From the NCBI RefSeq assembly GCF_030811685.1, contig NZ_JAUSRF010000029.1:1-36819 (forward strand): a stretch of DNA of 36,819 nt, given 5' to 3'. Position 1 is the first letter of the stretch. Every line of letters begins with the position of its first letter. Shown in pieces: positions 15,402 to 24,621 of this stretch. The DNA comes from Neorhizobium huautlense (GTDB taxonomy: Bacteria > Pseudomonadota > Alphaproteobacteria > Rhizobiales > Rhizobiaceae). The notes beneath the pieces were generated by a model. It did no database searches. It was not told the DNA's origin and was given only the letters and a program-made list of their open reading frames with translations. The position numbers were made by a program, and so were the translations under genes.

Positions 15402-16367
15402 ATGGACGCCAATCCCACGCTCGATCAGTTGCAGGTTTTTCTGGCCGTTGCCGAAACCGGAAGTTTTTCCGCAGCCGCGCGCAGGATGAACCGCGCCCAG
15501 TCGGTGGTCAGTTACACGATCGCCAATCTGGAGGCGCAGCTGGAAATGGTGCTGTTCGAGCGCAGTGGCCGCCAGCCGAAACTGACGGAAGAGGGGCGTG
15601 CGATGCTGGCCGATGCCCGCCGCATCGTTGCCGACCTGCAATTGATGCGGGCGCGGGCCAAAAGCATCAAACAGGGACTGGAGGCGGAGCTGACTATGGC
15701 GATCTCCGTCATGGTGCCGGCCGATGCTGTCGTGGTGGAGTTGCGGGAATTTCGCGCCCGCTTTCCCTCCGTCTCACTCAACCTGCATGTCGGCGAGCTC
15801 GGCATGGTGATGGACATGGTGTCGTCCGGTCGCGCCGATATCGGCCTCGGCGGTGCGATGCTGAGCAAGGACGACACGCTGGTGGCGGAAAAGATCGGCC
15901 ATTCCTTCATGCTGCCGGTGGCGGCAAGCGATCATCCGCTGGCGCAGATCGCCCGGCCGCTGACATTGGCCGATGTGCGCGAAGAAGTGCAGATGGTGGT
16001 GACCGATGCGTCGGGCCTCACCAATGGCCGTGACTTCAACGTCATGTCGTTCAAGACATGGCGGGTGAGTGATATCGCCACCAAGCACCAGCTGATCAAG
16101 GGTGGCCTCGGTTGGGGCGGGTTGCCTGCCTCGCTGGTTCGGCATGATCTGGCCGAGGGCCGTCTGGTGGCGTTGAAACTCGATGCCTATCAGCAGGGTG
16201 AATATCCGCTTTATGCCATGCACAAGGCTTCGCATCCGCTGGGGCCGGCGGCATCATGGCTGGTGGAGGCGTTCAAGCTGCGGCTTTCGAACTGCCCGAA
16301 CCACAAGGATTTTTCGGACATTTTTGGGCTGGACGAGCCGCGTCCTGTGAGATTGGCGGCGGAGTAG
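15402..16367 (+). CDS. LysR-family transcriptional regulator
   Basis: The protein has 321 residues. The N-terminal winged helix is standard: LDQLQVFLAVAETGSFSAAARRMNRAQSVVSYTIANLEAQL at about 7-47, then LFERSGRQPKLTEEGRAML. The C-terminal part (about 95-300) is a periplasmic-binding-protein-like effector domain. The DNA-binding serine-rich turn and helix 3 look intact. It is divergent from azoR, with about 150 bases between, so it most likely regulates azoR and itself. The effector is unknown. Confidence 0.9.
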   Translation: MDANPTLDQLQVFLAVAETGSFSAAARRMNRAQSVVSYTIANLEAQLEMVLFERSGRQPKLTEEGRAMLADARRIVADLQLMRARAKSIKQGLEAELTMAISVMVPADAVVVELREFRARFPSVSLNLHVGELGMVMDMVSSGRADIGLGGAMLSKDDTLVAEKIGHSFMLPVAASDHPLAQIARPLTLADVREEVQMVVTDASGLTNGRDFNVMSFKTWRVSDIATKHQLIKGGLGWGGLPASLVRHDLAEGRLVALKLDAYQQGEYPLYAMHKASHPLGPAASWLVEAFKLRLSNCPNHKDFSDIFGLDEPRPVRLAAE

Positions 16368-16388
16368 GGTGGGGCCGCCGGCCTTCAC

Positions 16389-16781
16389 TTACTCCCCCGG
16401 CACCGGCGTCGGTTTGCCGTCTTCGTCCAGCGCCACCATGATGAACGTGCCGGCTGTGACCTTTTCCAGTGCGCGGTGGCGGGCGCGTTGTGCCCAGGCC
16501 TCGACGGAAAGCGTGATCGAGGTGCGGCCGACCTTGGTGATCTGCGTATAGATATTCAGCGTATCGCCGATCTTGACCGGCAGTTCGAACGCCATTTCCT
16601 TGACCGCTGCCGTCACCACGCGGCCATGGGCGCGTTCGGCGGCGCGGATGCCGCTTGCCAAGTCCATCTGCGCCATGACCCAGCCGCCAAAAATGTCGCC
16701 GGCCGGATTGGCGTCGGCGGGCATGGCGAGTGTGCGTAGTGTCAGTTCGCCCGCAGGGGCAGTCGTGGCAGTGTCGTTCAT
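16389..16781 (-). CDS. Acyl-CoA thioesterase, YciA-like hotdog fold
   Basis: The protein has 130 residues. It hydrolyses acyl-CoA to free acid and CoA. The hotdog core reads ANPAGDIFGGWVMAQMDLASGIRAAERAHGR, with the D-I-F-G-G-W active-site turn of the YciA/BACH family. VTAAVKEMAFELPVKIGDTLNIYTQITKVGRTSITLSVEAWA follows. ATG 16781 starts the family's usual short N-terminus; the upstream 55-residue extension looks non-coding. It converges on the LysR gene (21-base gap) and diverges from the extensin-like gene. Confidence 0.9.
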   Translation of the reverse strand: MNDTATTAPAGELTLRTLAMPADANPAGDIFGGWVMAQMDLASGIRAAERAHGRVVTAAVKEMAFELPVKIGDTLNIYTQITKVGRTSITLSVEAWAQRARHRALEKVTAGTFIMVALDEDGKPTPVPGE

Positions 16782-17023
16782 GGTGATGCGGGACCTTTGT
16801 TGCGGTGCGGCGGACCATAAGCATGTCGCATAGCGTGGGCAAGGCGGCTTTCGCGGTAGGCCTCTCGTCCGTATGCATCGTTTTGCGGCAGGCTGTCCCG
16901 ATATGACCTTGAAACGGCCTTGATCGCTCAAGGTTTCGTTTACCAAGCCTGTCTAGAATCCGATGGAGTGGCGAATCTGTCACGAAGAACGGACGACCTT
17001 TTAGGCAGGTAAGGCATTCTGGT

Positions 17024-18493
17024 ATGGCGTATGCTCTTTTCTGGCGGCGGGTTACGGCTTCGCTGATGATCACGACGATGCTGACGGCATGTTCGGCCGA
17101 AGGGCTGGTGCCGCCGGTCGGCGTCGACAACGGCACACGCGTCGGTGCGATCCGCCCGATGCCGCCGGCAAACATGCCGGCCAACCAGACCTATGGCGGA
17201 ACCTCGACCGCCGGCCTTGCGAATCCCATGCCACCGGCTTCGGTCGATCAGGGCCAATCGTCCTACGGGTACCTGCGCGAGCCGGGTGTGAACGGCAATC
17301 CCGGTTCTTCCTATGGCGGTTATGGCGCACAGAACGGCGGTATTGCCCAGCAGCCGATGCCGACAGCCAACGGCCAGGAGCAATGGGGCGGCCCGATACC
17401 GCCACAACAATCCGACCCTTATGCCAGATCCTCCGGCAATGCTCGCGTGCAGCAGGGTCGCCTGCCGAGCATAGACAGCGATGAGGGCGTGGCTGCCGTA
17501 TCAGGCGGGCAGGGCATGTCGGCGCAAGGCGCTGATGGTGGCGTCAACATGGATGCGGAGCTTGGTGTGGGCGGCAGTCAAGGCGTTGTCGGACTTGCCG
17601 AGGAACAGCAGACGGACATCGCCGAAGGTGTCGGCAATCAGCCTGTGGTCGATGGGATCGGTACGGATAGTCCGCGCGCACTGGGCCGACGGGCCGGTAC
17701 ACAGAACATGGTTGATGAACCGGTTATCGTGCCGCCAAAACGGTCGGGCAGCGGCCAGCGTGCTGATCGGGGCGCCGACATCAATGGCGAACAGCCGTGG
17801 CAGCGCCAGTCGACACCGTTTGGCACGCGGCAGGTGGGTGGTGCGGCACGCACGGAAGAAGTGGCGATGCTGCGCACGCCCAACCCGATGGACGAGCGTG
17901 CACCGATTGCACCGCCGCGCGGGCCGGAAGCCATGCCGGCATCCGAAGCCGCCTGCCGGGTGGAACTGCGTCGTCTCGGTGTCGAATATCGAAATGCGCC
18001 GCGCATCAGTGATGGGCCGAGCTGCGGTATCGATTATCCGGTCGAACTGACCGGTCTATCCGGCGATATCGACGTCAAACCGTCGGTGAAACTGAACTGC
18101 CAGACGACGCTCGCCTTTGCCCGTTGGGTGAAATACGAGTTGGCGCCATCCTCGCGCTACCGCTACTGGAGCGGCGTCAAGCGTATCGTGCCGATGGGCG
18201 GTTATTCCTGCCGCCGTATGAACAACAGTCGCCAGAAATACAATCCGATGTCGGAACATTCGCGTGGCAATGCCATCGATGTCGGCAAGTTCGTGCTGAA
18301 GAACGGCAAGGATATCGACGTGCGCAAGAAGGGTCTGTTCTCCTTCCGCGAAGGCGCTCTGCTGAAGGCCGTGCGCACCGACAGCTGCAAATATTTCAAC
18401 ACCGTGCTCGGCCCAGGCTCCAACAAGGAGCACTGGAACCATTTTCACTTCGACCTGAGACAGCGCAAGTCGAACAGCCGTTATTGCGATTGA
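17024..18493 (+). CDS. Extensin-like family lipoprotein
   Basis: The protein has 489 residues. It starts with a lipoprotein signal peptide: lipobox LTAC with C23 followed by Ser, so outer-membrane sorting is likely. Residues about 25-300 are low-complexity, rich in Pro, Gly, Gln and Ala. The C-terminal extensin-like domain (about 305-489) has ACRVELRRLGVEY, SCGIDYPVELTGL, GGYSCRRMNN, SEHSRGNAIDVGKF and HWNHFHFDLR. The His/Asp pattern (SEH, AIDV, HFHFD) resembles the zinc site of M15/VanY-type peptidases, suggesting a peptidoglycan-linked role; this is inference. Six cysteines in the domain may form disulfides. The name reflects domain history, not plant extensin function. Confidence 0.85.
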   Translation: MAYALFWRRVTASLMITTMLTACSAEGLVPPVGVDNGTRVGAIRPMPPANMPANQTYGGTSTAGLANPMPPASVDQGQSSYGYLREPGVNGNPGSSYGGYGAQNGGIAQQPMPTANGQEQWGGPIPPQQSDPYARSSGNARVQQGRLPSIDSDEGVAAVSGGQGMSAQGADGGVNMDAELGVGGSQGVVGLAEEQQTDIAEGVGNQPVVDGIGTDSPRALGRRAGTQNMVDEPVIVPPKRSGSGQRADRGADINGEQPWQRQSTPFGTRQVGGAARTEEVAMLRTPNPMDERAPIAPPRGPEAMPASEAACRVELRRLGVEYRNAPRISDGPSCGIDYPVELTGLSGDIDVKPSVKLNCQTTLAFARWVKYELAPSSRYRYWSGVKRIVPMGGYSCRRMNNSRQKYNPMSEHSRGNAIDVGKFVLKNGKDIDVRKKGLFSFREGALLKAVRTDSCKYFNTVLGPGSNKEHWNHFHFDLRQRKSNSRYCD

Positions 18494-18509
18494 TGCATGC
18501 TGGCGGGGG

Positions 18510-19433
18510 TTAACCCGCCAGTGCTTCCTTTACGGCAATGTCTGCCATGGCAAGTGCCGCCTCGCGCGTTTTGGCTGCGGCGATGAAGCGGGCATTGTGG
18601 CAGAAGACTGCGCCGATGACGCCCGAGACCTTTTCCAGTTCGCCATTGTTGAGGCCCGCCCATGCGGCTGGCAGGTCGGCGCGCTGCTCAAAGCCATCGT
18701 CACTGAGGCGGATGCCGGTGACGCACCAATCCTTGTCACGCGGATGGACCACGAACAGCAGATGATCCGCACCGGCCTTCACGATGGCCGGACGAAAAGG
18801 CATGCCCATCGGCAGTTCCAGCACGCGGCTTTCACCGGTAGTGGCGATTGCTTCGAGGACAAGGCTTTCGGCGCGCAGTTTTGATGCACGCTGGGCAATG
18901 CCGGCCTCGACAAAGGTGCGGGCGATGGTGAGCGCGACGTCGAAGGCACGGTCGTCGGCGTCGGCATCCTTGGCATCGAAAACGGGCTTCAGGGTGGCGA
19001 GCAGGCTCGGAAGCGTCAGGCTGACCAACGGCCCAGCGACGGAAGGATCGACCGCGCCATTATCGAGGAGATCGATCGGCAGCACGAATTTCTGATCGAA
19101 AGCGGCATGCACCGCATCGGCATGCGCTTCCGGCACATCGAGCGCCAGCAGATAGGCGCGACCAAAATGTTTCCAGATCAGACCGAAGGACGAGTAGGGC
19201 GCACCGTCTTCGCGCAGCGGTGCGCCGCGCTGGTGATGATCGAAAATGCCGGCTTCGGCGTCGTATGCACCGCCGACATCGTAGATGATGCGGTCGGAAC
19301 CGGGCGTGATCCATTCCGGCGCGCGGCTGCGCACCAGTTTCGCGCTCGGGAACAGACGCGTGAGGATGACGGAAGACATCAGCTCATCGGCATGGAAGCC
19401 ACCGGAATGGGTGACGAGGAAATCTGGGATCAT
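18510..19433 (-). CDS. MYG1 (UPF0160) family protein
   Basis: The protein has 307 residues. Motifs are VTHSGGFHADELMSSVIL at 7-24, DRIIYDVGGAYDAEAGIFDHHQRG at 47-70 with DHH at 65-67, then YSSFGLIWKHFG. This is a DHH-like metal-binding hydrolase fold related to the eukaryotic MYG1 exonuclease. The bacterial form may be a nuclease or phosphoesterase; no role is set. The ribosome binding site at ATG 19433 is weak. It converges on the extensin-like gene with a 16-base gap. Confidence 0.88.
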   Translation of the reverse strand: MIPDFLVTHSGGFHADELMSSVILTRLFPSAKLVRSRAPEWITPGSDRIIYDVGGAYDAEAGIFDHHQRGAPLREDGAPYSSFGLIWKHFGRAYLLALDVPEAHADAVHAAFDQKFVLPIDLLDNGAVDPSVAGPLVSLTLPSLLATLKPVFDAKDADADDRAFDVALTIARTFVEAGIAQRASKLRAESLVLEAIATTGESRVLELPMGMPFRPAIVKAGADHLLFVVHPRDKDWCVTGIRLSDDGFEQRADLPAAWAGLNNGELEKVSGVIGAVFCHNARFIAAAKTREAALAMADIAVKEALAG

Positions 19434-19522
19434 GCCGGGAGGTACCTTGCTTTGCCGGAGGAGTTTTATGGAGGCCCCAGATAGCCGGTGAGGGGCAAAG
19501 GCTCAAGGGCGGAGTTTTCCCG

Positions 19523-19867
19523 TCAGTCAATAAGGAGGGCCAGTCCATCAACGAATGCGAAGATGAGACAGACGAGAAAAAACAGCATGATGATGCCGAT
19601 CATCCGCTCTTTGCCGATGGTGGCGGCGACGAGCAGCTCAAACAATGCCTGACAGGTGCAATAGGCGGCGATGGCGCCGACCAGAATGCCGATCCAGCGG
19701 AGGATTGACCATATATCTGCCCCCTCCGGCGGGACCGGACCACCGGCAAAGAACAGACAGAAACCTGAGAATGTGATGGTGGCAAAGACGATGACCGTGA
19801 TCACGGCGCCTTTCACCTCGGATGCCTTTTTACCGTCTGGGTGTTTTCGAAACGGTCTTCGTGTCAT
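19523..19867 (-). CDS. Small three-helix membrane protein, unknown
   Basis: The protein has 114 residues. A charged cytoplasmic-looking N-terminus (MTRRPFRKHPDGKKASE) is followed by three hydrophobic segments at about 20-42, 55-80 and 88-112. I do not recognise the family. The start at ATG 19867 is supported by GGAAAG upstream and by the sharp change to non-coding sequence before it; an in-frame ATG further upstream is possible. It is the downstream neighbour of a 547-base stretch without a protein gene, and upstream of MYG1 on the same strand. Confidence 0.55.
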   Translation of the reverse strand: MTRRPFRKHPDGKKASEVKGAVITVIVFATITFSGFCLFFAGGPVPPEGADIWSILRWIGILVGAIAAYCTCQALFELLVAATIGKERMIGIIMLFFLVCLIFAFVDGLALLID

Positions 19868-19981
19868 GCGGAACTTTCCATCCCCAACTGACCGGGGATA
19901 TGGCACGCCAGCGGATGTCGCCAAGACCATAATCATCGCGAGGGTGTTTCTACCGGGAATTCTACCGTCCGAGGACAGCAC

Positions 19982-20007
19982 AAAAAAAGGCCGGCACGAG
20001 GCCGGCC
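19982..20007 (-). terminator. Minus-strand terminator with no gene upstream
   Basis: On the minus strand the stem GGCCGGC/GCCGGCC with a 5-base loop is followed by seven T. It is a textbook rho-independent terminator, yet no minus-strand coding region precedes it; the next gene upstream on either strand is the plus-strand TSUP gene. Confidence 0.7.
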
Positions 20008-20414
20008 AAGGAAGGAAAGCGGACGCGGGATGGGGCGTCGGCTTTCGGTCATCACGACTGCATGCATCAACACGGGAAGCGCATGGGCGGCCATGCGTTT
20101 CCATGAGTAGCGACCGCCAGCCAGGCGGTGCCTTGGCGGCCCGACGAGGACGGGCGGGCAAGGCGGCGGACGGTCATGCTTCGGGCGCGGCAGCGTGTGC
20201 GGCGGTGCGGCCGGTCCCGACGACGGCAACATGGCGCGGCAAGATGACTGCTGAATGACGGTTGTATTGTTTTTGCGTTGTTCGCGTTTTTGGATGGCGC
20301 CGAATTGCGCCACAACCGCACTTGTCCACAGGCTGTGCTGCTGTCACAAAGCCAATAAACGTGCAGCGGTGCAGACAAGACTCCGCAATGCCGGTTTTGC
20401 GTTGAGGAGAGTGC
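20008..20414 (-). ncRNA. Possible small RNA ending at the orphan terminator
   Basis: This 407-base stretch has no convincing protein gene. The minus strand holds only low-complexity Arg/Pro-rich readings (for example a 36-codon ORF starting MTVRRLARPSS at about 20177). A transcript starting in the AT-rich part near 20240-20330 and ending at 19982 would be about 250-350 bases. It matches no RNA family I can name. The plus strand also carries the TSUP promoter here. Confidence 0.3.
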
Positions 20415-21236
20415 ATGCCCGAACTGACGGAAATTCTTTTCTTCGCGGCCGTGCTGGCGGTCAGCGGTGTCCTGTCCGGCCTTCTCGCCGGCATGTTCGG
20501 TATCGGCGGCGGTGCCATTCTCGTGCCGATCTTCTTTCATGTCTTCGGCTTGCTCGGCGTGCCGGAAGAGGTGCGCATGCAGCTTTCGCTCGGCACCTCG
20601 CTTGCCATCATCGTGCCGACCTCGATCCGCTCCTTCATGGCGCATCGGGCACGCGGCGCGGTCGACATGGAACTTCTCAAAGGCTGGGTGATTGCGGTAC
20701 CGCTCGGCACACTGATTGCCGCTTTTGTCGCCGCCAAGGCCTCGAGCGTGACGCTGCGGCTGATCTTTGCCGTCATAGCGCTCATTCTGGCAGCACGGAT
20801 GATTTTTAATCGCGCCAGCTGGCGGCTGGGCGATGAACTGCCGAAGAACCCGGCGCGGTTTCTGGTCGGCACCAGCTTTGGCATTCTTTCCGGCCTGATG
20901 GGTGTCGGCGGCGGTGTCGTCAACAACACGTTCATGACGCTTTACGGACGTTCCATCCATCAGGCCGTGGCGACGTCATCGGGCATGGGCGTGCTGATTT
21001 CGCTGCCGGGTCTGGTTGGTTATGTCATCGGCGGTTGGGGCGTGCCTGGCCTGCCGCCGCTGTCCACAGGTTACGTCAACTGGATTGCCGTGGTGCTGAT
21101 CATTCCGATCACCCTGATCATGGCGCCTTATGGCGCACGCGCCGCCCATGCCATGAGCCGGCAGGCGCTGGAGCGGGCTTTTGGCGTGTTCCTTGTCTGC
21201 GTGTCGATCCAGTTTTTTGTCGGTGTCTTCAACTGA
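20415..21236 (+). CDS. TSUP (TauE/SafE) family membrane transporter
   Basis: The protein has 273 residues with about eight membrane segments. Two family repeats are visible: GLLAGMFGIGGGAILVPIFF at about 22-41 and GILSGLMGVGGGVVNNTF at about 155-172, each with the G-x-GGG motif. TSUP proteins export or import sulfite, sulfonates or other sulfur-bearing organic anions; the substrate here is unknown. GAGGAG lies 8 bases before ATG 20415. A small gap separates it from the ABC exporter genes, which probably have their own promoter. Confidence 0.9.
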   Translation: MPELTEILFFAAVLAVSGVLSGLLAGMFGIGGGAILVPIFFHVFGLLGVPEEVRMQLSLGTSLAIIVPTSIRSFMAHRARGAVDMELLKGWVIAVPLGTLIAAFVAAKASSVTLRLIFAVIALILAARMIFNRASWRLGDELPKNPARFLVGTSFGILSGLMGVGGGVVNNTFMTLYGRSIHQAVATSSGMGVLISLPGLVGYVIGGWGVPGLPPLSTGYVNWIAVVLIIPITLIMAPYGARAAHAMSRQALERAFGVFLVCVSIQFFVGVFN

Positions 21237-21332
21237 TTGTCCCTGAAAACGGGGAACTGCTGACGGGGGATGTTTTTTCGTTGGTTTGACACCTATATCC
21301 GGCGCCACAGCATTCCAGCCAGAAGTCTCCCC

Positions 21333-22286
21333 ATGACAACAGCCAAGCCTCCCGTCGTTTCCATCCGCAACCTGACAAAAATCTACGGTAACGGGTTCAA
21401 GGCGCTGAAAGGCGTCGATCTCGATATCCGCGAGGGTGAAATCCTCGCACTTCTGGGGCCGAACGGCGCCGGCAAGACGACGATGATCTCGATCGTCTGC
21501 GGACTGGTCAATCCTTCCGGCGGGCAGGTAATGGTGGGCGGCCATGACGTGGTCCGCGATTTCCGCGAAACCCGCTCGATGATCGGGCTGGTGCCGCAGG
21601 AACTGACCACGGACCAGTTCGAGACAGTGATCAACACCGTGACTTTTTCGCGCGGCCTGCATGGCAAATCGAAGAACCCGGCGCTGATCGAGCAGATTTT
21701 GAAGGATCTTTCGCTCTGGGAGAAGCGCGACAACATGCTGCGCGAATTGTCCGGCGGCATGAAACGGCGCGTGCTGATCGCCAAGGCCTTGGCGCATGAA
21801 CCGCGCATCCTCTTCCTCGACGAGCCGACCGCCGGTGTCGACGTGACGCTGCGCCGCGACATGTGGCAGGTGGTGGAAAAGCTGCGTGCCACTGGCGTCA
21901 CCATCATCCTCACCACGCACTATATCGAGGAGGCCGAGGAGATCGCGGATCGCGTCGGCGTCATCAATGCCGGCGAGCTTTTGTTGATCGAAGACAAGAC
22001 GACGCTGATGAAAAAACTAGGCGCAAAACAGTTGCGTCTGGAACTGACGCATCCGCTGGAAGTCGTGCCGCCGGGGCTGGAAGCGTTTGACCTGAAGCTG
22101 GTCGATGACGGCAACGCACTGGTGCATGATTACGCCGCCGACGAAACCCATGGCAACGGCCATGAAAGCCGGATCGCGGCGCTGATGAAGGCGCTTTCGG
22201 CGGCCGATGTGCCGCTCGGCGATATTTCTACCCACCAGAGTTCGCTCGAGGATATTTTTGTAAAGCTGATCGGAGAGCGGGCATGA
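21333..22286 (+). CDS. ABC-2 type exporter, ATP-binding subunit (NodI-like)
   Basis: The protein has 317 residues. Walker A is GPNGAGKTT at 42-50, Q-loop Q89, signature LSGGMKR at 139-145, Walker B ILFLDEP at 159-165, and switch His196 in TTHYIEE. The sequence KALKGVDLDI resembles DrrA/NodI-type ATPases. ATG 21333 begins MTTAKPPVVSIRNLTKIYGN; the earlier in-frame ATG at 21270 gives a non-family extension. The stop overlaps the permease start by 4 bases (ATGA), so the two are translationally coupled. The exported substrate is unknown; nodulation-factor export is not implied. Confidence 0.92.
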   Translation: MTTAKPPVVSIRNLTKIYGNGFKALKGVDLDIREGEILALLGPNGAGKTTMISIVCGLVNPSGGQVMVGGHDVVRDFRETRSMIGLVPQELTTDQFETVINTVTFSRGLHGKSKNPALIEQILKDLSLWEKRDNMLRELSGGMKRRVLIAKALAHEPRILFLDEPTAGVDVTLRRDMWQVVEKLRATGVTIILTTHYIEEAEEIADRVGVINAGELLLIEDKTTLMKKLGAKQLRLELTHPLEVVPPGLEAFDLKLVDDGNALVHDYAADETHGNGHESRIAALMKALSAADVPLGDISTHQSSLEDIFVKLIGERA

Positions 22287-23059
22287 GCGTGCAAAAGTTC
22301 AATTTCGAAGCGGTCAAGTCGATTTATTTCTTCGAAATGGCCCGCATGCGCCGCACGCTTCTGCAGAGCGTCATCTCGCCCGTCATCACCACCTCGCTGT
22401 ATTTCATCGTGTTCGGCACGGCGATCGGCTCGCGCATTCAGGAAGTCGGCGGCGTCTCCTATGGCTCGTTCATCACGCCGGGCCTGATCATGCTGACATT
22501 GTTGACGCAATGCATCAGCAACGGCTCGATCGGCATCTATTTCCCGAAATTCACCGGCACGATCTATGAACTCTTGTCGGCGCCGGTGGCGATGGCGGAA
22601 GTGTTGATCGGTTATGTTGGCGCTGCTGCCAGCAAGGGGCTGATCATTGGCCTGATCATTCTGGCGACGGCCTCCTTCTTCGTCGATATCCATATCGCCC
22701 ACCCGTTCATGATGGCGGTGTTCCTCGTTCTGACTGCGGTGACCTTCAGCCTGTTCGGCTTTATCATCGGCATCTGGGCCAAAAATTTCGAACAGCTCAA
22801 CATCGTGCCGATGCTGGTCGTGCCGCCGCTGACCTTCCTTGGCGGCAGCTTCTATTCAATCGACATGTTGCCGCCGTTCTGGCAGGCGGTCAGCCATTTC
22901 AATCCGGTGCTTTATCTCGTCAGCGGTTTCCGCTGGAGCTTTTACGAGATCGCCGACGTCAACCCGGTGGTCAGCCTCGGCATGATCGGGCTGTTTCTGG
23001 TGATCTGCCTTTCGATCCTCGCCTGGATTTTCCGCACCGGTTACAGGCTGCGCAGCTAG
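22283..23059 (+). CDS. ABC-2 type exporter, permease subunit (NodJ-like)
   Basis: The protein has 258 residues with six membrane segments. The start MARMRRTLLQSVISPVITTSLYFIVFGTAIG is typical of ABC-2 permeases, and the conserved loop PPLTFLGGSFYSIDMLPPFWQ is in the last third, followed by FNPVLYLVSGFRW. It works as a homodimer with the ATPase encoded upstream. The overlap with that gene is 4 bases. Family members export lipids, polysaccharides or drugs; the cargo is not shown by the sequence. Confidence 0.92.
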   Translation: MSVQKFNFEAVKSIYFFEMARMRRTLLQSVISPVITTSLYFIVFGTAIGSRIQEVGGVSYGSFITPGLIMLTLLTQCISNGSIGIYFPKFTGTIYELLSAPVAMAEVLIGYVGAAASKGLIIGLIILATASFFVDIHIAHPFMMAVFLVLTAVTFSLFGFIIGIWAKNFEQLNIVPMLVVPPLTFLGGSFYSIDMLPPFWQAVSHFNPVLYLVSGFRWSFYEIADVNPVVSLGMIGLFLVICLSILAWIFRTGYRLRS

Positions 23060-23183
23060 TTCCGAGTTGGCAATCGTCAGGAAAATCGCGACCTAGCGAC
23101 GCGGGGCAGGTCCGTCGTCTTGCGGGTGTCGTGGTCAGCAACTATCTGATCCGCACCCCAAGACACTCGGAGACTGCTCTCAC

Positions 23184-23705
23184 ATGAAATCGCTGGAACT
23201 GCTCGTGGAAAAGATCATTCTGTCGAGCCGATGGATTCTCGTCGCCTTTTACCTCGGCCTCGTTGCGGCTCTGGCAGTTTATGCGGTGTCTTTTGCCGCA
23301 AAGTTCTGGAAGGTGGCGGCGAACGTCTTCACGCTGGATGAAAACGGCATGATCCTCGCCATGCTGGGTTTGATCGACGCAGCACTGGTCGCGAGCCTGA
23401 TCGTCATGGTGATGATCTCGGGCTACGAAAATTTTGTCAGCCGTTTCGATGAAACCGACGCCGACGTCTCTTTCCTCGGTAAACTCGATTCCGGCAGCCT
23501 GAAGATCAAGGTGGCCTCGTCGATCGTGGCGATCTCCTCGATCCACCTGCTGCAGATCTTTCTCAATGCCGCGAAATACACCGATGGCCAGCTGATGTGG
23601 TACACGATCATCCACCTGGCTTTCGTCGTGTCGGCCGTCATGCTGGGCTGGCTGGAAAAGATCATGGCCTCGGTCAAGGCTGACAAGAACGACCTGAAGC
23701 TCTGA
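23184..23705 (+). CDS. UPF0114 (TIGR00645, YqhA-like) membrane protein
   Basis: The protein has 173 residues with four membrane helices. The family signature is clear: LELLVEKIILSSRWILVAFYLGL at 4-26, LIVMVMISGYENFVSRFD near 72-89, and GSLKIKVASSIVAISSIHLLQIFLNA at about 103-128. The function is unknown; YqhA-type proteins are distantly tied to small channel-like assemblies. A strong terminator follows. It converges on the HPP-family gene, and the ABC permease gene ends 124 bases upstream. Confidence 0.88.
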   Translation: MKSLELLVEKIILSSRWILVAFYLGLVAALAVYAVSFAAKFWKVAANVFTLDENGMILAMLGLIDAALVASLIVMVMISGYENFVSRFDETDADVSFLGKLDSGSLKIKVASSIVAISSIHLLQIFLNAAKYTDGQLMWYTIIHLAFVVSAVMLGWLEKIMASVKADKNDLKL

Positions 23706-23730
23706 TCGCTTCGGCAATACGGAAATCGAA

Positions 23731-23757
23731 AACGGCGCCTCTCGGGGCGCCGTTTTT
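23731..23757. terminator. Bidirectional terminator
   Basis: A 9-base-pair stem AACGGCGCC/GGCGCCGTT with a 6-base loop is followed by TTTTT on the plus strand and by TTTTCG on the minus strand. It separates the convergent UPF0114 and HPP genes. Confidence 0.75.
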
Positions 23758-24467
23758 CATTTGATGGCTGTGCGCCGGGCGATGTGTTCGGCCTCCACCT
23801 GCCGCATCAGGCGGATCAGGTCTTCCCGGTCGATGTCGAATGTCTCGTCGAGATGGGCGAGGGCGGCATCGACATCCTCTTCCTCGAAATTCGGGATGGC
23901 CGGCGGCACCGGTACATTCGGCGCAGTGACTGTGGGTGCCGGGCGGTGCGGGTAGGATCGGCCGCAGATGCGGTGAAAGATGACACCGGCAAGGGTGAGG
24001 ACCACCGCGTTCAAGAGTACCGGCATGACCGGAAAGAGCGGCCCCCAGGCATCAACGGCACCACCACCAAGCACCGCCATCAGGGCTGCGGCACCGCCGG
24101 GCGGATGCAGGCAGCGTGTGATCGACATGACCAGAATGGCAAGCGACACGGCGATGCCGGTGGCCAGTATCGGTTCGGCTACGAAATGCGCGACCAGCAG
24201 GCCGACGGCAGCCGACAGCGTGTTGCCGCCAATGACCGACCAGGGTTGCGCCAACGGGCTGGCCGGCACGGCAAACACCAGCACGGCGGAAGCGCCCATG
24301 GGGGCGACGAGAAGCGGTGAAACGCCGTGTCCTATCATCAGCCCTGCCAGCACGCCGGTAAGGGCGATGCCGATGAGCGCGCCGAGGCCGGCGATCAGGC
24401 GTTCGCGCAGGCTTGCGCCGGCAAGGATGGGGCTGAAGATGACGGAAGCAATTTTACGAGGGGGCAT
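23757..24467 (-). CDS. HPP-family membrane protein
   Basis: The protein has 236 residues. Four membrane segments occupy about 25-165, with the family motif CLHPPGGAAALMAVLGG near 120-136 carrying the namesake His-Pro-Pro. The remaining 65 residues form a soluble Pro-rich linker and a helical acidic tail (FEEEDVDAALAHLDETFD, then DREDLIRLMRQVEAEH). HPP proteins are linked to nitrite or anion transport in cyanobacteria and plants. No nitrate/nitrite genes are nearby, so the substrate is open. Confidence 0.85.
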   Translation of the reverse strand: MPPRKIASVIFSPILAGASLRERLIAGLGALIGIALTGVLAGLMIGHGVSPLLVAPMGASAVLVFAVPASPLAQPWSVIGGNTLSAAVGLLVAHFVAEPILATGIAVSLAILVMSITRCLHPPGGAAALMAVLGGGAVDAWGPLFPVMPVLLNAVVLTLAGVIFHRICGRSYPHRPAPTVTAPNVPVPPAIPNFEEEDVDAALAHLDETFDIDREDLIRLMRQVEAEHIARRTAIK

Positions 24468-24540
24468 GGAGATACTGGCAGGATGATCGATACGCCGTCA
24501 ATGCGCCCAAATCTGACGATTGCCAAGGTCGAATATTCTA

Positions 24541-24570
24541 AAAAAACCGGCCGAGAGTATCGGCCGGTTT
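24541..24570 (-). terminator. Terminator for the MFS transporter gene
   Basis: An 11-base-pair stem AAACCGGCCGA/TCGGCCGGTTT with a 5-base loop is followed on the minus strand by a run of T. It lies about 50 bases past the MFS stop. Confidence 0.7.
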
Positions 24571-24621
24571 GCTGACAGTGATGAATGGGCCGAGTGGACC
24601 GACAGGGATGGAGTGATCGTA

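Noticed and set aside
20067..20960. 297-codon minus-strand frame across the TSUP start
   Set aside because: It lies antisense to the TSUP gene and is low-complexity; no family motif.
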